Shown here one piece after another: positions 16,847-25,224 of a stretch of 64,000 bases of DNA (positions are counted from its first letter, which is position 1; each line of letters begins with the position of its first letter). The position numbers were made by a program, and so were the translations under genes. The stretch covers positions 62,001-126,000 of the forward strand of contig NZ_BMUZ01000009.1 of assembly GCF_014650455.1 (NCBI RefSeq). Reading direction: 5' to 3'. The stretch is from Streptomyces xanthochromogenes. Its GTDB lineage: Bacteria > Actinomycetota > Actinomycetes > Streptomycetales > Streptomycetaceae. The notes below the pieces were generated by a model, which saw nothing but the letters and a program-made list of their open reading frames with translations, made no database searches and was not told the DNA's origin.

Positions 16847-18199
16847 TCAGCCCTCCGAGGCGAAGATGCTCTTGTTCTGGCGCTCGATGTCGTTCACGAG
16901 CCCGTCCACGTCCTTCGGGTTGCCGATGAACTTCTGGATGGCCGGGATCATCACCGTGGACGCGAAGTCGGGCCGGGTGTCGCGGTCCATGAACTGCGAG
17001 ATCTGCTTGGCCCCGGAGACCAGCTCCACCGCCTTCTTCTGCAACTGGCTGTAAGCGGACGTGTCCGCCCCACTGTTGACCGCGATGTTGTTCGGGTCGC
17101 CCGCGAGGTACACGTCCTCCGCCTTGGGCGTGGCGAGCCAGGTGAGCAGGTCCTTGGCGCTCTGCATGGACTGCTTGTCCTTCAGCTCCTTGGCGTTCTT
17201 GGCGAGGAGGAACCCGTCGATGGGGGCCTCGACCGCGTCCTGCCCGTACTGCGGGTCTATCTCCGGGAAGGGGAAGAACGCGATGTCGCCCTGTTCGGCC
17301 TTCGGGAACTGCTGGCCCACGTGCGGCAGTCCGAACACGGCCATACCGGACTGCTTCTTCTGCAGGCTCTGGGCCGCCTCCTGCCAGGTGCGGCCGTTCG
17401 CACCCTGCTGGCAGTAAGGGAGAAGGCGGCGCCAGCTGTCGAAGACGTCCTTGACCCGCTTGTCGGTCCACGCCTCCTTGCCGGCCATCAGACTCTTGTG
17501 GAACTCATAGCCGTTGCTGCGCATGTTGAGGTAGTCGAAGGTGCCCATGGCGGGCCAGCCGTCCTTGTCGCAGAACGCGATGGGGTCGAGCTTGTCCTTC
17601 TGCATCTGCTTGGCCAGGTCCACGTACTGGTCGAAGGTCTTCGGCGCCGTGTAGCCGTGCTGGGTGAAGAGGCTCGCGCGGTGGAAGACCGCCCACGGGT
17701 AGTAGTAGTACGGCACGAAGTACTGCTTGCCGTCCGCGCCGGTCGACTGCGCCTTCAGCGCGTCGGAGAAGCCCTGGAAACCGGTCCAGAGGTCGCTGAT
17801 GTCGTACAGCAGCCCCTTCTGCGCGAAGAACTGCATGCGGTAGCCCGCGAACCACATGAAGACGTCGTCCGGCTTGCCCTGGAGATAGCGGTTGATGTTC
17901 TCCTGGAAGGTGTTGTGGTCAACGGTGTTGACCTTGATCCTGCGGCCTTCCTTGGACTGCTTCTCGTACGCGGCGAACGCGTCGGCGAATGCCTTCTTGG
18001 GCACGGCGTCCGACGAATTCGAGCCCAGCCGGATGGTCTTGGCGTCGCCCCCGGGCCCGCTGCCACAGGCCGCGAGCAGCGAGGGCAGCGCGACCGCCCC
18101 GGCGCCGATCGCCGCACCCCGCAGGATATTTCGCCGAGACATCCGATGTCCCGGCACGCCATCGGCTGCTGTAGGACCGTTGAACGATGACTGCGCCAT
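16847..18199 (-). CDS. Sugar ABC transporter binding lipoprotein
   Basis: 450 aa. ATG 18199 has an excellent GGAGGAGG run just upstream, so the longer open frame is rejected. A Tat signal SRRNILRGAA and lipobox LLAAC mark export and lipid anchoring. The mature part has the family 1 solute-binding pattern (AYEKQSKEGRRIKVNTVDHN, then INRYLQGKPDDVFMWFAGYR in key residues). Together with the two permeases it makes a complete importer. A promoter with a palindromic -35 region lies at 18249-18288, and the nearby LacI and ROK genes are the likely local control and sugar-processing partners. Confidence 0.92.
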   Translation of the reverse strand: MAQSSFNGPTAADGVPGHRMSRRNILRGAAIGAGAVALPSLLAACGSGPGGDAKTIRLGSNSSDAVPKKAFADAFAAYEKQSKEGRRIKVNTVDHNTFQENINRYLQGKPDDVFMWFAGYRMQFFAQKGLLYDISDLWTGFQGFSDALKAQSTGADGKQYFVPYYYYPWAVFHRASLFTQHGYTAPKTFDQYVDLAKQMQKDKLDPIAFCDKDGWPAMGTFDYLNMRSNGYEFHKSLMAGKEAWTDKRVKDVFDSWRRLLPYCQQGANGRTWQEAAQSLQKKQSGMAVFGLPHVGQQFPKAEQGDIAFFPFPEIDPQYGQDAVEAPIDGFLLAKNAKELKDKQSMQSAKDLLTWLATPKAEDVYLAGDPNNIAVNSGADTSAYSQLQKKAVELVSGAKQISQFMDRDTRPDFASTVMIPAIQKFIGNPKDVDGLVNDIERQNKSIFASEG

Positions 18200-18248
18200 G
18201 TCCCCCTCCTCCGGGGTGCAACCCAACACAACCAAACGCGAGGCTTGG

Positions 18249-18277
18249 ATAACACCCTCAAGTCGGAGTGCCGTCAA
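18249..18277 (-). promoter_or_regulatory. Promoter of the second sugar operon
   Basis: On the minus strand, TTGACG (18277-18272) and TGTTAT (18254-18249) are separated by 17 bp, a near-consensus vegetative promoter. It ends about 50 nt before the binding-protein ATG. The -35 box is one arm of the palindrome CGTCAA-GGGTT-TTGACG (18272-18288), a probable repressor site. A degenerate copy of the LacI-type site, GACAACCGTTAC, lies at 18297-18308. Confidence 0.6.
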
Positions 18278-18498
18278 GGGTTTTGACGCAATGCCAGACA
18301 ACCGTTACCGCTTCTCACCCAACAGACTCCAACAAGCCCCACCGGAAACGCTCGCCGCGGAGAGGCGGTTGGCAGGGGCATGATGTCGTCCTACCTTGTG
18401 GGGGCGGAGAGGCAGGTGTGACGGGACGTCAGGTGGCCGGTTCGGTGGTTCACGGCGGTGGCGGATCAGTGGTCGGAGCGCTGGAGCGGGGGTGCCGT

Positions 18499-18594
18499 GT
18501 GAGCACGTCGGCGCGTGAGCACGTCGGCGCGTGAGCACATCGGCGCACGAGCACGTCGGCGCACGAGCACGCCGGCGCGTGAGCACATCGGCGC
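18499..18594. repeat. Tandem array, 6 x 16 bp
   Basis: Six head-to-tail 16-bp units without spacer, consensus GTGAGCACGTCGGCGC. Units 1 and 2 are identical; units 3 to 6 differ at one to three positions (GTG/ACG at the start, CAT/CGT/CGC in the middle). Because 16 is not a multiple of 3 it is not coding. It lies 300-395 bp upstream of the binding-protein ATG and 53 bp beyond the ROK stop codon. Confidence 0.9.
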
Positions 18595-18646
18595 ATGACG
18601 ATGGACGGATCGCAGCTGACCGACATCAACTTTCAGATTCTGTCCG

Positions 18647-19600
18647 TCACTTCAGCAGCGCCGCCTCCTCCGACCGCGTCCCCCACGCCGCGGCAGCAGC
18701 CCCCACCAGTCCCGCGTCCGTACCCATCAGGGCGGGCGCCACCGTCAGGTTCTGGACGAAGGACAGCGTCGCGTAGTCGCGCAGCGATCGGCGCAGGGGC
18801 GCGAAGAGCACGTCGCCCGCGCCGGCCACTCCCCCGCCTATGACCGCGATGTCGATCTCGACGAGGGTGGCGGTCGCCGCGATGCCGGCCGCCAGAGCCT
18901 GGGCCGCACGCGCGAAGGAGGCGACGGCCACCGGGTCGCCCGAGCGGGCGGCCGAGGCCACGGCGGCGGCCGAGGTGTCGCCGTCGGGGCCGGGGCGCCA
19001 GCCGTTGTCCAGGGCACGGCGGGCGATGTTGGGGCCGCTGGCGATCCGCTCGACGCATCCGCGCGCGCCGCACGGACAGGGGTCGCCGTCGAGGTCGACG
19101 CTGATGTGGCCGATGTGGCCCGCATTCCCGGTGGGGCCGGGGTGCAGTTTGCCGCCGAGGACCAGCCCGCCGCCGACGCCGGTCGACACGACCATGCACA
19201 GGGCGTTGTCGTGGCCGCGCGCCGCACCGAGCCAGTGTTCTGCCGCGGTCATCGCGACGCCGTCGCCGACGAGTTGGACGTCCAGGCCGCCGGTGGCCGC
19301 GCGCACCCGCTCGACCAGCGGGAAGCCGCGCCAGCCGGGGATGTTGACGGGGCTGACCGTGCCCGCCGAGGCGTCGACGGGCCCGGCGCTGCCGATGCCG
19401 ACGGCTCCCGTACGCTCCCACAGCGGGGACGCGGTCAGCTCGGCGAGGACCGCCTCCGCCGCGCGCATCACCGTGTCGCCGTCCTCGTGGGCGGGAGTCG
19501 GCCGCTGGGCCCGCAGCAGAAGCCGGCCGTCGGCGTCCACCAGAGCTCCGGCGATCTTGGTGCCGCCGATGTCGAGCGCGGCCACGAAATCGGTGTGCAT
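18647..19600 (-). CDS. ROK family sugar kinase
   Basis: 317 aa. N-terminal phosphate-binding motif LDIGGTKIAGALVD (about residues 9-22). The ROK zinc motif CPCGARGCVE, with the conserved His residues of GHIGHISVD just before it, places it among glucokinase-type ROK proteins rather than repressors, since there is no N-terminal helix-turn-helix. Likely phosphorylates the sugar brought in by the adjacent importer. ATG 19600. It is divergent from the LacI gene, and the palindrome at 19664-19677 sits between the two starts, so LacI may control both. Confidence 0.9.
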   Translation of the reverse strand: MHTDFVAALDIGGTKIAGALVDADGRLLLRAQRPTPAHEDGDTVMRAAEAVLAELTASPLWERTGAVGIGSAGPVDASAGTVSPVNIPGWRGFPLVERVRAATGGLDVQLVGDGVAMTAAEHWLGAARGHDNALCMVVSTGVGGGLVLGGKLHPGPTGNAGHIGHISVDLDGDPCPCGARGCVERIASGPNIARRALDNGWRPGPDGDTSAAAVASAARSGDPVAVASFARAAQALAAGIAATATLVEIDIAVIGGGVAGAGDVLFAPLRRSLRDYATLSFVQNLTVAPALMGTDAGLVGAAAAAWGTRSEEAALLK

Positions 19601-19663
19601 CGAGGTCGGATCTCCTGGTGAGGGACGGGTAACAGCAGGTCAAGATGAGAGTCTCCCTGCATG

Positions 19664-19677
19664 TGACAACGTTGTCC
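19664..19677. promoter_or_regulatory. LacI-type operator between ROK and lacI-family genes
   Basis: GACAACGTTGTC is a perfect 12-bp palindrome with the central CG typical of LacI/GalR family operators. It lies 65 bp before the ROK start and 83 bp before the preferred LacI start, well placed for joint repression and autoregulation. Confidence 0.7.
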
Positions 19678-19759
19678 AGGGCCTATGCTCGACGCCACAC
19701 AGACCGTTATGGCACCGGATCCCGCCGGACGCCTCCCGACGACGACAGGACAGCGCACT

Positions 19760-20797
19760 GTGGCCGATAACGCCCGCCACCCCGAGTCCCGCTACGGCAA
19801 CCGCCCGACGATGAAGGATGTCGCCGCGCGCGCCGGTGTCGGCCTCAAGACGGTGTCCCGGGTGGTCAACGGCGAACCGGGGGTGACGCCGGACACCGAG
19901 CGGCGGGTGCAGGAGGCCATCGAGGCGCTGGGCTTCCGGCGCAATGACAGTGCCCGGGTGCTGCGCAAGGGCCGTACCGCGTCGATCGGTCTGGTCCTTG
20001 AGGACCTCGCCGACCCGTTCTACGGGCCGCTCAGCCGGGCGGTCGAGGAGGTGGCGCGGGAGCACGGGGCGCTGCTCATCAACGGTTCGAGCGCGGAGGA
20101 CGCCGATCGTGAGCAGGAGCTGGTCCTTGCGTTCTGTGCGCGCCGGGTGGACGGTCTGATCGTGATTCCGGCCGGGTCGGACCACCGGTATCTGGAGCCG
20201 GAGATAAAGGCGGGCGTGGCCACGGTGTTCGTGGACCGCCCGGCCGGGCGGATCGACGCGGACGTGGTTCTGTCCGACAGTTTCGGCGGTGCCCGGGCGG
20301 GTGTTGCGCATCTGATCGCGCACGGGCACCGGCGGATCGGCTTCATCGGTGACCAGCCCCGCATCCACACGGCCACGGAGCGACTGCGGGGTTATCACGC
20401 GGCGATGGCGGACGCGGATCTGCCGGTCGACGAGGCGTGGGTGTCGCTCGGTTCGACGTCCCCGGAGCGGGTGCGGGTGGCGGCCGAGTCGATGCTGGCC
20501 GGGCCGGACGGGGTGACGGCGTTGTTCGCGGGCAACAACCGGGTGACGGTCACGGCGGTGCGTGTTCTCGCGGGGCGGGAGCGGCCGGTGGCGCTGGTGG
20601 GGTTCGACGACATCGAGCTCGCCGATCTGCTGGGCATCACGGTGATCTCGCAGGATGCGGCCGCCTTGGGCCGTACGGCCGCGGAGCTGCTCTTCCGGCG
20701 GCTCGACGGCGCGGACGGGACGCCGGCCCGGGTCGAGCTGCCTACCGCCCTGATCCAGCGCGGTTCGGGTGAGGTCCCGCCGCCCGCCGGCGGGTAG
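19760..20797 (+). CDS. LacI family transcriptional repressor
   Basis: About 345 aa from GTG 19760. An N-terminal helix-turn-helix TMKDVAARAGVGLKTVSRVV (about residues 17-36) is followed by the hinge and a periplasmic-binding-like effector domain (SIGLVLEDLADPFYG; GFDDIELADLLGITVI). An in-frame ATG at 19685 would add 25 low-complexity residues and put the start 8 bp from the operator, so the GTG is preferred, but this is not certain. Predicted to bind the palindrome at 19664-19677 and to control the ROK gene and the importer operon in response to the transported sugar. Confidence 0.88.
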   Translation: MADNARHPESRYGNRPTMKDVAARAGVGLKTVSRVVNGEPGVTPDTERRVQEAIEALGFRRNDSARVLRKGRTASIGLVLEDLADPFYGPLSRAVEEVAREHGALLINGSSAEDADREQELVLAFCARRVDGLIVIPAGSDHRYLEPEIKAGVATVFVDRPAGRIDADVVLSDSFGGARAGVAHLIAHGHRRIGFIGDQPRIHTATERLRGYHAAMADADLPVDEAWVSLGSTSPERVRVAAESMLAGPDGVTALFAGNNRVTVTAVRVLAGRERPVALVGFDDIELADLLGITVISQDAAALGRTAAELLFRRLDGADGTPARVELPTALIQRGSGEVPPPAGG

Positions 20798-20838
20798 CCG
20801 GGGCGGGGCGGCAGGTTCACGGCGGCGGGCGGCCCGGT

Positions 20839-22605
20839 TCAGCAGGTCTTGAGTCCGGGGACGGGCTGGTTGTTGTCGCCGCCCTTGAGGTAGACGGCGC
20901 TGACGTAGACGTTGGTGTTGCCGCTGTCGTCGTCGGTCCTGGCCCACCAGGTGTTGGTCCACTTCCCGTAGGTCTCGCGGCGGCCCAGGTCGGTCTGGCA
21001 GTAGAAGTAGTTGGTGCCGCTGTTGAGTACGCCGGCGGCGGAGCCGTTCGGGCGGATGGATTTCGCGGCGCGCCAGACCTGGCAGTTGAACCTGCCGCCG
21101 GCGATGGGTGCGCAGCTGCCGGCCGGGGGTGCGCCGGTGCCTCCCGTGCCGCCTGTGCCGCCCGTGCCTGCGCCGGCGGGGGTGCTCGGGGTGTTCTTCT
21201 TCGGGTCGGGCGACGCGCCGGGCTTCTCTGCCTTCGCGGGGTCGTCCTTGGCGGGCGCCTTGGTGCTTGAACTGGCCCTGGGGGTGGGCGAGTTGGGGGT
21301 GTGCGGCGTGGTGGGGCGTGCCGTGCCGAGGCCGGCGGCGCCGACCTGGTCGTCCGCCGCGCCGGGGGCGGCGCTGTTGGTCGCTCCTGCCGCGTGCGGG
21401 CCGGCGGTGGTGTCGTCCTGGCCGAGGAGCGCGTAGGCGGCTCCCCCGCCGATGAGTACGACGGCGGTCACCGCGGCTGCGATCAGGGCCTTGCCGTGTC
21501 CGCGTGGGGCCGCTGCCGGCCGGTCGGGCTCCGCCGGGTGTGCGGCGGGGAGGTCGGTCACCAGGGGGCCGAAGCCTTCGGACCGGTGGGGCGCGGGGGG
21601 CTGGGGAGCGGGGGTGGCCGGCGGTCCGAATCCTTCGGGGCGGTGGGGTACGACGTCGCGTACGGTCGCGTCGCGCGGGGGCCGGGCGGGTTCGGCCCCG
21701 GCCCGTATGGGGGTGGTGCGTACGGCTGTTGGAGCGGTCGGCGGGGTGTCCGTGGCCGGTGCGGTCCTGGCGGCTTCGGCGACCTCGGCGAGGAGCCGGG
21801 CCGCGGTCGCGGCGTCGGGGCGGCGGGCCGGGTCCTTGTCCATGAGGCGCAGCAGTACGGGTCCGAGGGGGCCTGCTCGGCGTGCCGGGGGCGGGGGTTC
21901 GACGACGATGGCGTTGAGCGTGGACCAGGTGGAGGTGCGGCGGAAGGGGGCGGCGCCTTCTACGGCGGCGTAGAGGGTGGCGCCGAGTGCCCAGACGTCG
22001 GAGGCGGGGCCGGGTTGGTGGCCCTGGGCGCGCTCGGGTGCCAGGAAGTCGAGGGAGCCGACCAGTTCGCCGCTGCGGGTGAGGTGGGTGGCGGAGCCGT
22101 CGCCGGGGTCGTCCATGGCGGCGATGCCGAAGTCGGTGAGGACGACGCGGCCCGAGGCGTCGAGGAGGATGTTGCCGGGTTTCACGTCGCGGTGCAGGAC
22201 GCCGGCCTGGTGGGCGGCGGCGAGTGCGCCGAGGACGTGGGCGCCGATGGCGGCGGCTTCGCCGGGTTCCAGGGGGCCGCGTTCGGTGAGGACGTCGTCG
22301 AGGGAGGGTCCGTCGACGAGTTCCATGACGATGACGGGGCGGCCGTCGTGTTCGGTGACGTCGTGGACGGCGACGACCGAGGGGTGGCGTACGCGGGCGG
22401 CGGCGCGGGCCTCGCGCTGCATGCGCAGCTTCAGGTCGCCCAGTTCGGGTGCGGAGGCGTCGGTGAAGGTGCGCAGTTCCTTGACGGCGACCTCACGGCC
22501 GAGGACTTCGTCGTGTGCGCGCCACACCACGCCCATGCCGCCGCGGCCGAGCCGCTCGACGACCCGGTACCGGCCGGCCAGTAGTTGGCTCTCCCCCGTG
22601 CTCAC
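20839..22605 (-). CDS. Membrane Ser/Thr protein kinase with secreted C-terminal domain
   Basis: 588 aa. Kinase domain at residues ~12-275: glycine loop GRGGMGVVW (20-28), Lys42 in VAVKEL, catalytic HRDVKPGN (138-145), DFG (158-160). A Pro/Ala-rich juxtamembrane linker leads to one membrane helix (ALIAAAVTAVVLIGGGAAYALL). The outside part has a Thr/Pro/Lys-rich stalk, a GGTGGTGGTG linker and a ~75-aa Cys-containing domain (CAPIAGGRFNCQVWRAAKSI ... YFYCQTDLGRR) ending in Cys. It has no PASTA repeats, so the ligand is unknown. GTG start at 22605. Monocistronic. Confidence 0.92.
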   Translation of the reverse strand: MSTGESQLLAGRYRVVERLGRGGMGVVWRAHDEVLGREVAVKELRTFTDASAPELGDLKLRMQREARAAARVRHPSVVAVHDVTEHDGRPVIVMELVDGPSLDDVLTERGPLEPGEAAAIGAHVLGALAAAHQAGVLHRDVKPGNILLDASGRVVLTDFGIAAMDDPGDGSATHLTRSGELVGSLDFLAPERAQGHQPGPASDVWALGATLYAAVEGAAPFRRTSTWSTLNAIVVEPPPPARRAGPLGPVLLRLMDKDPARRPDAATAARLLAEVAEAARTAPATDTPPTAPTAVRTTPIRAGAEPARPPRDATVRDVVPHRPEGFGPPATPAPQPPAPHRSEGFGPLVTDLPAAHPAEPDRPAAAPRGHGKALIAAAVTAVVLIGGGAAYALLGQDDTTAGPHAAGATNSAAPGAADDQVGAAGLGTARPTTPHTPNSPTPRASSSTKAPAKDDPAKAEKPGASPDPKKNTPSTPAGAGTGGTGGTGGTGAPPAGSCAPIAGGRFNCQVWRAAKSIRPNGSAAGVLNSGTNYFYCQTDLGRRETYGKWTNTWWARTDDDSGNTNVYVSAVYLKGGDNNQPVPGLKTC

Positions 22606-22694
22606 CGCTGCCCCGTCCCTGTGTGGCGATTGTGGTCGCGTACAGGGTACGGGGCAGGGGTGGCGGGCCTTGCGGGCGTGGGGTCCCGGTCCTG

Positions 22695-23993
22695 CTACGG
22701 GGCGGTGACGGTGAGGCTGCCGCGGCGGGGCGAGGCGAACGCGTCGAGGTCGGCGCGGGTGAGGCCGGTGAGGCGGGCGACCTCGGCGGTGTCGAGGGCG
22801 CCGCAGTCAAGGCCGCGCAGCAGGTAGCCGCTGAGCGCCTTGGCGGTGGCGGGCTCGTCCATGACGTCGCCTTCGGTCTTGGCGACGTAGGCGGCGAGGC
22901 GGCCTGCGGCCTGCTCCAGGCCTTCGCGGTAGAAGGCGTAGACGGCCGCGTAGCGGGTCGGCATGTGGCCGGGGTGCATGTCCCAGCCCTGGTAGTAGGC
23001 GCGGGCCAGGGCGCGGCGGGTGAGGCCGTAGTGGAGGCGCCAGGCTTCGTGGACGTGTTCGGTGGTGCCGATGGGCAGCACGTTGGTGGAGCCGTCGGAG
23101 ACGCGTACGCCGGTGCCGGCGGCGGCGACCTGCATGACGGCCTTGGCGTGGTCGGCGGCGGGGTGGTCGCTGGCCTGGTAGGCGGCGGAGACGCCGACGC
23201 AGGCGCTGTAGTCGAAGGTGCCGTAGTGCAGTCCGGTGGCGCGGCCCTGGGCGGCGTCGATCATCTTGGCGACGGCGGCGGTGCCGTCGGCGGCCAGGAT
23301 GGACTGGCTGGTCTCGATCTGGATCTCGAAGCCGAGCCGTCCTGCGGGCAGGCCGTGGGCCTTCTCGAAGGCGCTGAGCAGCCGGACGAAGGCGGTGACC
23401 TGCTCGGGGTAGGTGACCTTGGGCAGGGTGAGGACGAGGCCTTCGGGGAGGCCGCCGTTCTGCATGAGGGTGGTGAGGAAGACGTCGGTGGTGCGGATGC
23501 CGCGGTCGCGTACGGCTGCTTCCATGCACTTCATGCGGATGCCCATGTAGGGGGCGGCGGTGCCGTTCTTGAAGGCTTCGGCGATGAGGCGCGCGGCGCG
23601 GGCGGCGTCGGCGTCCTCCTCGGCGTCGGGGCGCGGGCCGTAGCCGTCCTCGAAGTCGACGCGGAGGTCTTCGATGGGCTCGCGGGTGAGCTTGGCGCGG
23701 ACCCGGTCGTACACGGGGGCGGCGAGTTCGTCGGGGATGCCGAGGACCCGGGCGAAGGAGGCCGCGTCGGGGGCGTGCTCGTCGAGCGCGGCCAGGGCCT
23801 GGTCGCCCCAGGTGCGGATGGTGTCCGCGGTGAAGGCGTCGCCGGGTACGTAGACGGTGTGTACGGGCTGGCGGGTGCCGGGGTCGCCCGGGTATCGGCG
23901 GGCGAGTTCCTCGTCCACGGCGACGAGCGAGGCACTGATCTCCTCGCTGACGACGCCGGCGAGGCTCGTTGCCACCTGCTCCTGCTGACCCAT
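22695..23993 (-). CDS. HpcH/HpaI aldolase-like protein (DUF6986 type)
   Basis: 432 aa. TIM-barrel enzyme of the citrate lyase beta/HpcH superfamily: LRVDFEDGYGPRPD (acidic metal-binding part), LTLPKVTYPEQV, FEIQIETSQSI and HYGTFDYSACVGV. Family members cleave or make C-C bonds with a divalent metal and an oxoacid; the substrate of this subgroup is not known to me. ATG 23993. Two IclR-like half-palindromes lie just upstream (24021-24056), which suggests glyoxylate or ureide-linked control as for other Streptomyces genes under IclR regulators. That link is an inference. Confidence 0.85.
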   Translation of the reverse strand: MGQQEQVATSLAGVVSEEISASLVAVDEELARRYPGDPGTRQPVHTVYVPGDAFTADTIRTWGDQALAALDEHAPDAASFARVLGIPDELAAPVYDRVRAKLTREPIEDLRVDFEDGYGPRPDAEEDADAARAARLIAEAFKNGTAAPYMGIRMKCMEAAVRDRGIRTTDVFLTTLMQNGGLPEGLVLTLPKVTYPEQVTAFVRLLSAFEKAHGLPAGRLGFEIQIETSQSILAADGTAAVAKMIDAAQGRATGLHYGTFDYSACVGVSAAYQASDHPAADHAKAVMQVAAAGTGVRVSDGSTNVLPIGTTEHVHEAWRLHYGLTRRALARAYYQGWDMHPGHMPTRYAAVYAFYREGLEQAAGRLAAYVAKTEGDVMDEPATAKALSGYLLRGLDCGALDTAEVARLTGLTRADLDAFASPRRGSLTVTAP

Positions 23994-24020
23994 CCTGCAC
24001 CCTCCACACGGTCGAAACTT

Positions 24021-24056
24021 TTCCGCTTCACGGAATCAACAATCCGTATAGCGAAG
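24021..24056. promoter_or_regulatory. Tandem IclR-like operators upstream of the DUF6986 gene
   Basis: A perfect-arm site TTCCG-CTTCA-CGGAA (24021-24035) is followed, two helical turns on, by a degraded copy ATCCG-TATAG-CGAAG (24042-24056). The layout (15 bp with 5-bp arms, 21-bp phasing) fits dimer-of-dimers binding by an IclR-family protein. It lies 28-63 nt before the leftward ATG at 23993. Confidence 0.5.
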
Positions 24057-24098
24057 TTAATGGGCTGGTCCTTCTGCGTCAATGGTTGTCCGAAACGA

Positions 24099-24137
24099 CC
24101 CGGGGCCGCGCGGTGAAGATCACCACGCGGCCCCGGG
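24099..24137. terminator. Rho-independent-type terminator after etfA
   Basis: A 12-bp GC stem (CCCGGGGCCGCG / CGCGGCCCCGGG), one mismatch, then GGTGA/TCACC and an AGA loop, 20 nt after the etfA stop. It has no long U-run, as is common in Streptomyces. Confidence 0.8.
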
Positions 24138-24156
24138 ACCGGATTGAACTCGCAGG

Positions 24157-25119
24157 TCAGCCCTTGCGCGAGGTGACCTCTTCGGTCAGCTGCGGGACGA
24201 CCTGGAACAGGTCGCCGACGACGCCGTAGTCGACGAGGTCGAAGATCGGGGCCTCGGCGTCCTTGTTGACGGCCACGATGGTCTTCGAGGTCTGCATGCC
24301 GGCCCGGTGCTGGATGGCGCCGGAGATGCCGTTGGCGATGTAGAGCTGCGGCGAGACGGACTTGCCGGTCTGGCCGACCTGGTTGGAGTGCGGGTACCAG
24401 CCGGCGTCCACCGCGGCGCGCGAGGCGCCGACGGCCGCACCGAGCGAGTCGGCGAGGGCCTCGATGACCGAGAAGTTCTCGGCGCCGTTGACGCCGCGGC
24501 CGCCGGAGACGACGATCGCGGCCTCGGTCAGCTCGGGGCGGCCGGTCGACTCGCGCGGGGTGCGCGAGGTGACCTTGGTGCCGGTGGCGAGGGCGGAGAA
24601 GGTGACGGACAGCGCCTCGACGGCGCCCGCGGCCGGGGCGGCCTCCACGGCGGCCGAGTTCGGCTTGACCGTGATGACCGGGGTGCCCTTGGAGACGCGG
24701 GACTTGGTGGTGAAGGAGGCGGCGAACGCGGACTGCGTGGCCACCGGGCCCTCGTCGCCGGCTTCGAGGTCGACGGCGTCGGTGATGATGCCGGAGCCGA
24801 TGCGGACCGCGAGGCGGGCCGCGATCTCCTTGCCCTCGGCGGAGGAGGGGACGAGCACGGCGGCCGGGGAGACGGCCTCGTACGCGGCCTGGAGCGCGTC
24901 CACCTTCGGTACGACGAGGTAGTCGGCGAACTCGGGGGCATCCGCCGTGAGGACCTTGACCGCACCGTGCTCGGCGAGGGCCGCGGCGGTGTTCTCGGCA
25001 CCGGCGCCGAGGGCGACGGCGACGGGGTCGCCGATGCGGCGGGCCAGCGTCAGCAGTTCGAGGGTGGGCTTGCGGACGGCGCCGTCCACGTGGTCGACGT
25101 AGACCAGAACTTCAGCCAT
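24157..25119 (-). CDS. etfA: Electron transfer flavoprotein alpha subunit
   Basis: 320 aa. N-terminal MAEVLVYVDHVDGAVRKPTLE and the C-terminal FAD-binding domain with the signature SGGRGVNGAENF, then AAVDAGWYPHSNQVGQTGKSV and YIANGISGAIQHRAGMQ in key residues. Forms a heterodimer with EtfB that carries one FAD and passes electrons from acyl-CoA and related dehydrogenases to the quinone pool. ATG 25119. It follows etfB by 105 nt with a hairpin in the gap, and both are read leftwards from the promoter at about 26120. Confidence 0.97.
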   Translation of the reverse strand: MAEVLVYVDHVDGAVRKPTLELLTLARRIGDPVAVALGAGAENTAAALAEHGAVKVLTADAPEFADYLVVPKVDALQAAYEAVSPAAVLVPSSAEGKEIAARLAVRIGSGIITDAVDLEAGDEGPVATQSAFAASFTTKSRVSKGTPVITVKPNSAAVEAAPAAGAVEALSVTFSALATGTKVTSRTPRESTGRPELTEAAIVVSGGRGVNGAENFSVIEALADSLGAAVGASRAAVDAGWYPHSNQVGQTGKSVSPQLYIANGISGAIQHRAGMQTSKTIVAVNKDAEAPIFDLVDYGVVGDLFQVVPQLTEEVTSRKG

Positions 25120-25193
25120 GGGACTTCAATCTCCTGCAAGTGCGAAGAAAAGGCGGGCAGTTGAGGGGCTCGGCGAGCCCTAAATGCGCGGTC

Positions 25194-25214
25194 GGCCGGG
25201 AAGGTTCCCGGGCC
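25194..25214. terminator. Hairpin between etfB and etfA
   Basis: GGCCGGGAA-GG-TTCCCGGGCC, with one bulge, starts about 10 nt after the etfB stop. More distant flanks (AAATGCG / CGCACTT) can extend the stem. It is in mid-operon, so it is more likely an attenuator or mRNA stabiliser than a full stop. Confidence 0.55.
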
Positions 25215-25224
25215 GGCGCCGCAC

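Larger units (their letters stand above)
18200..18646. other. Long intergenic region with promoter and tandem repeats
   Basis: 447 bp without a supported gene between the ROK gene end and the binding-protein start. It holds the operon promoter (18249-18288) and the 16-bp tandem array (18499-18594). The part from 18310 to 18498 shows nothing recognisable. Confidence 0.6.

Noticed and set aside
20000..20020. Sugar importer substrate named from the ROK/LacI cluster
   Set aside because: Neither the binding proteins nor the regulator give residues that identify the sugar, so no substrate is claimed.
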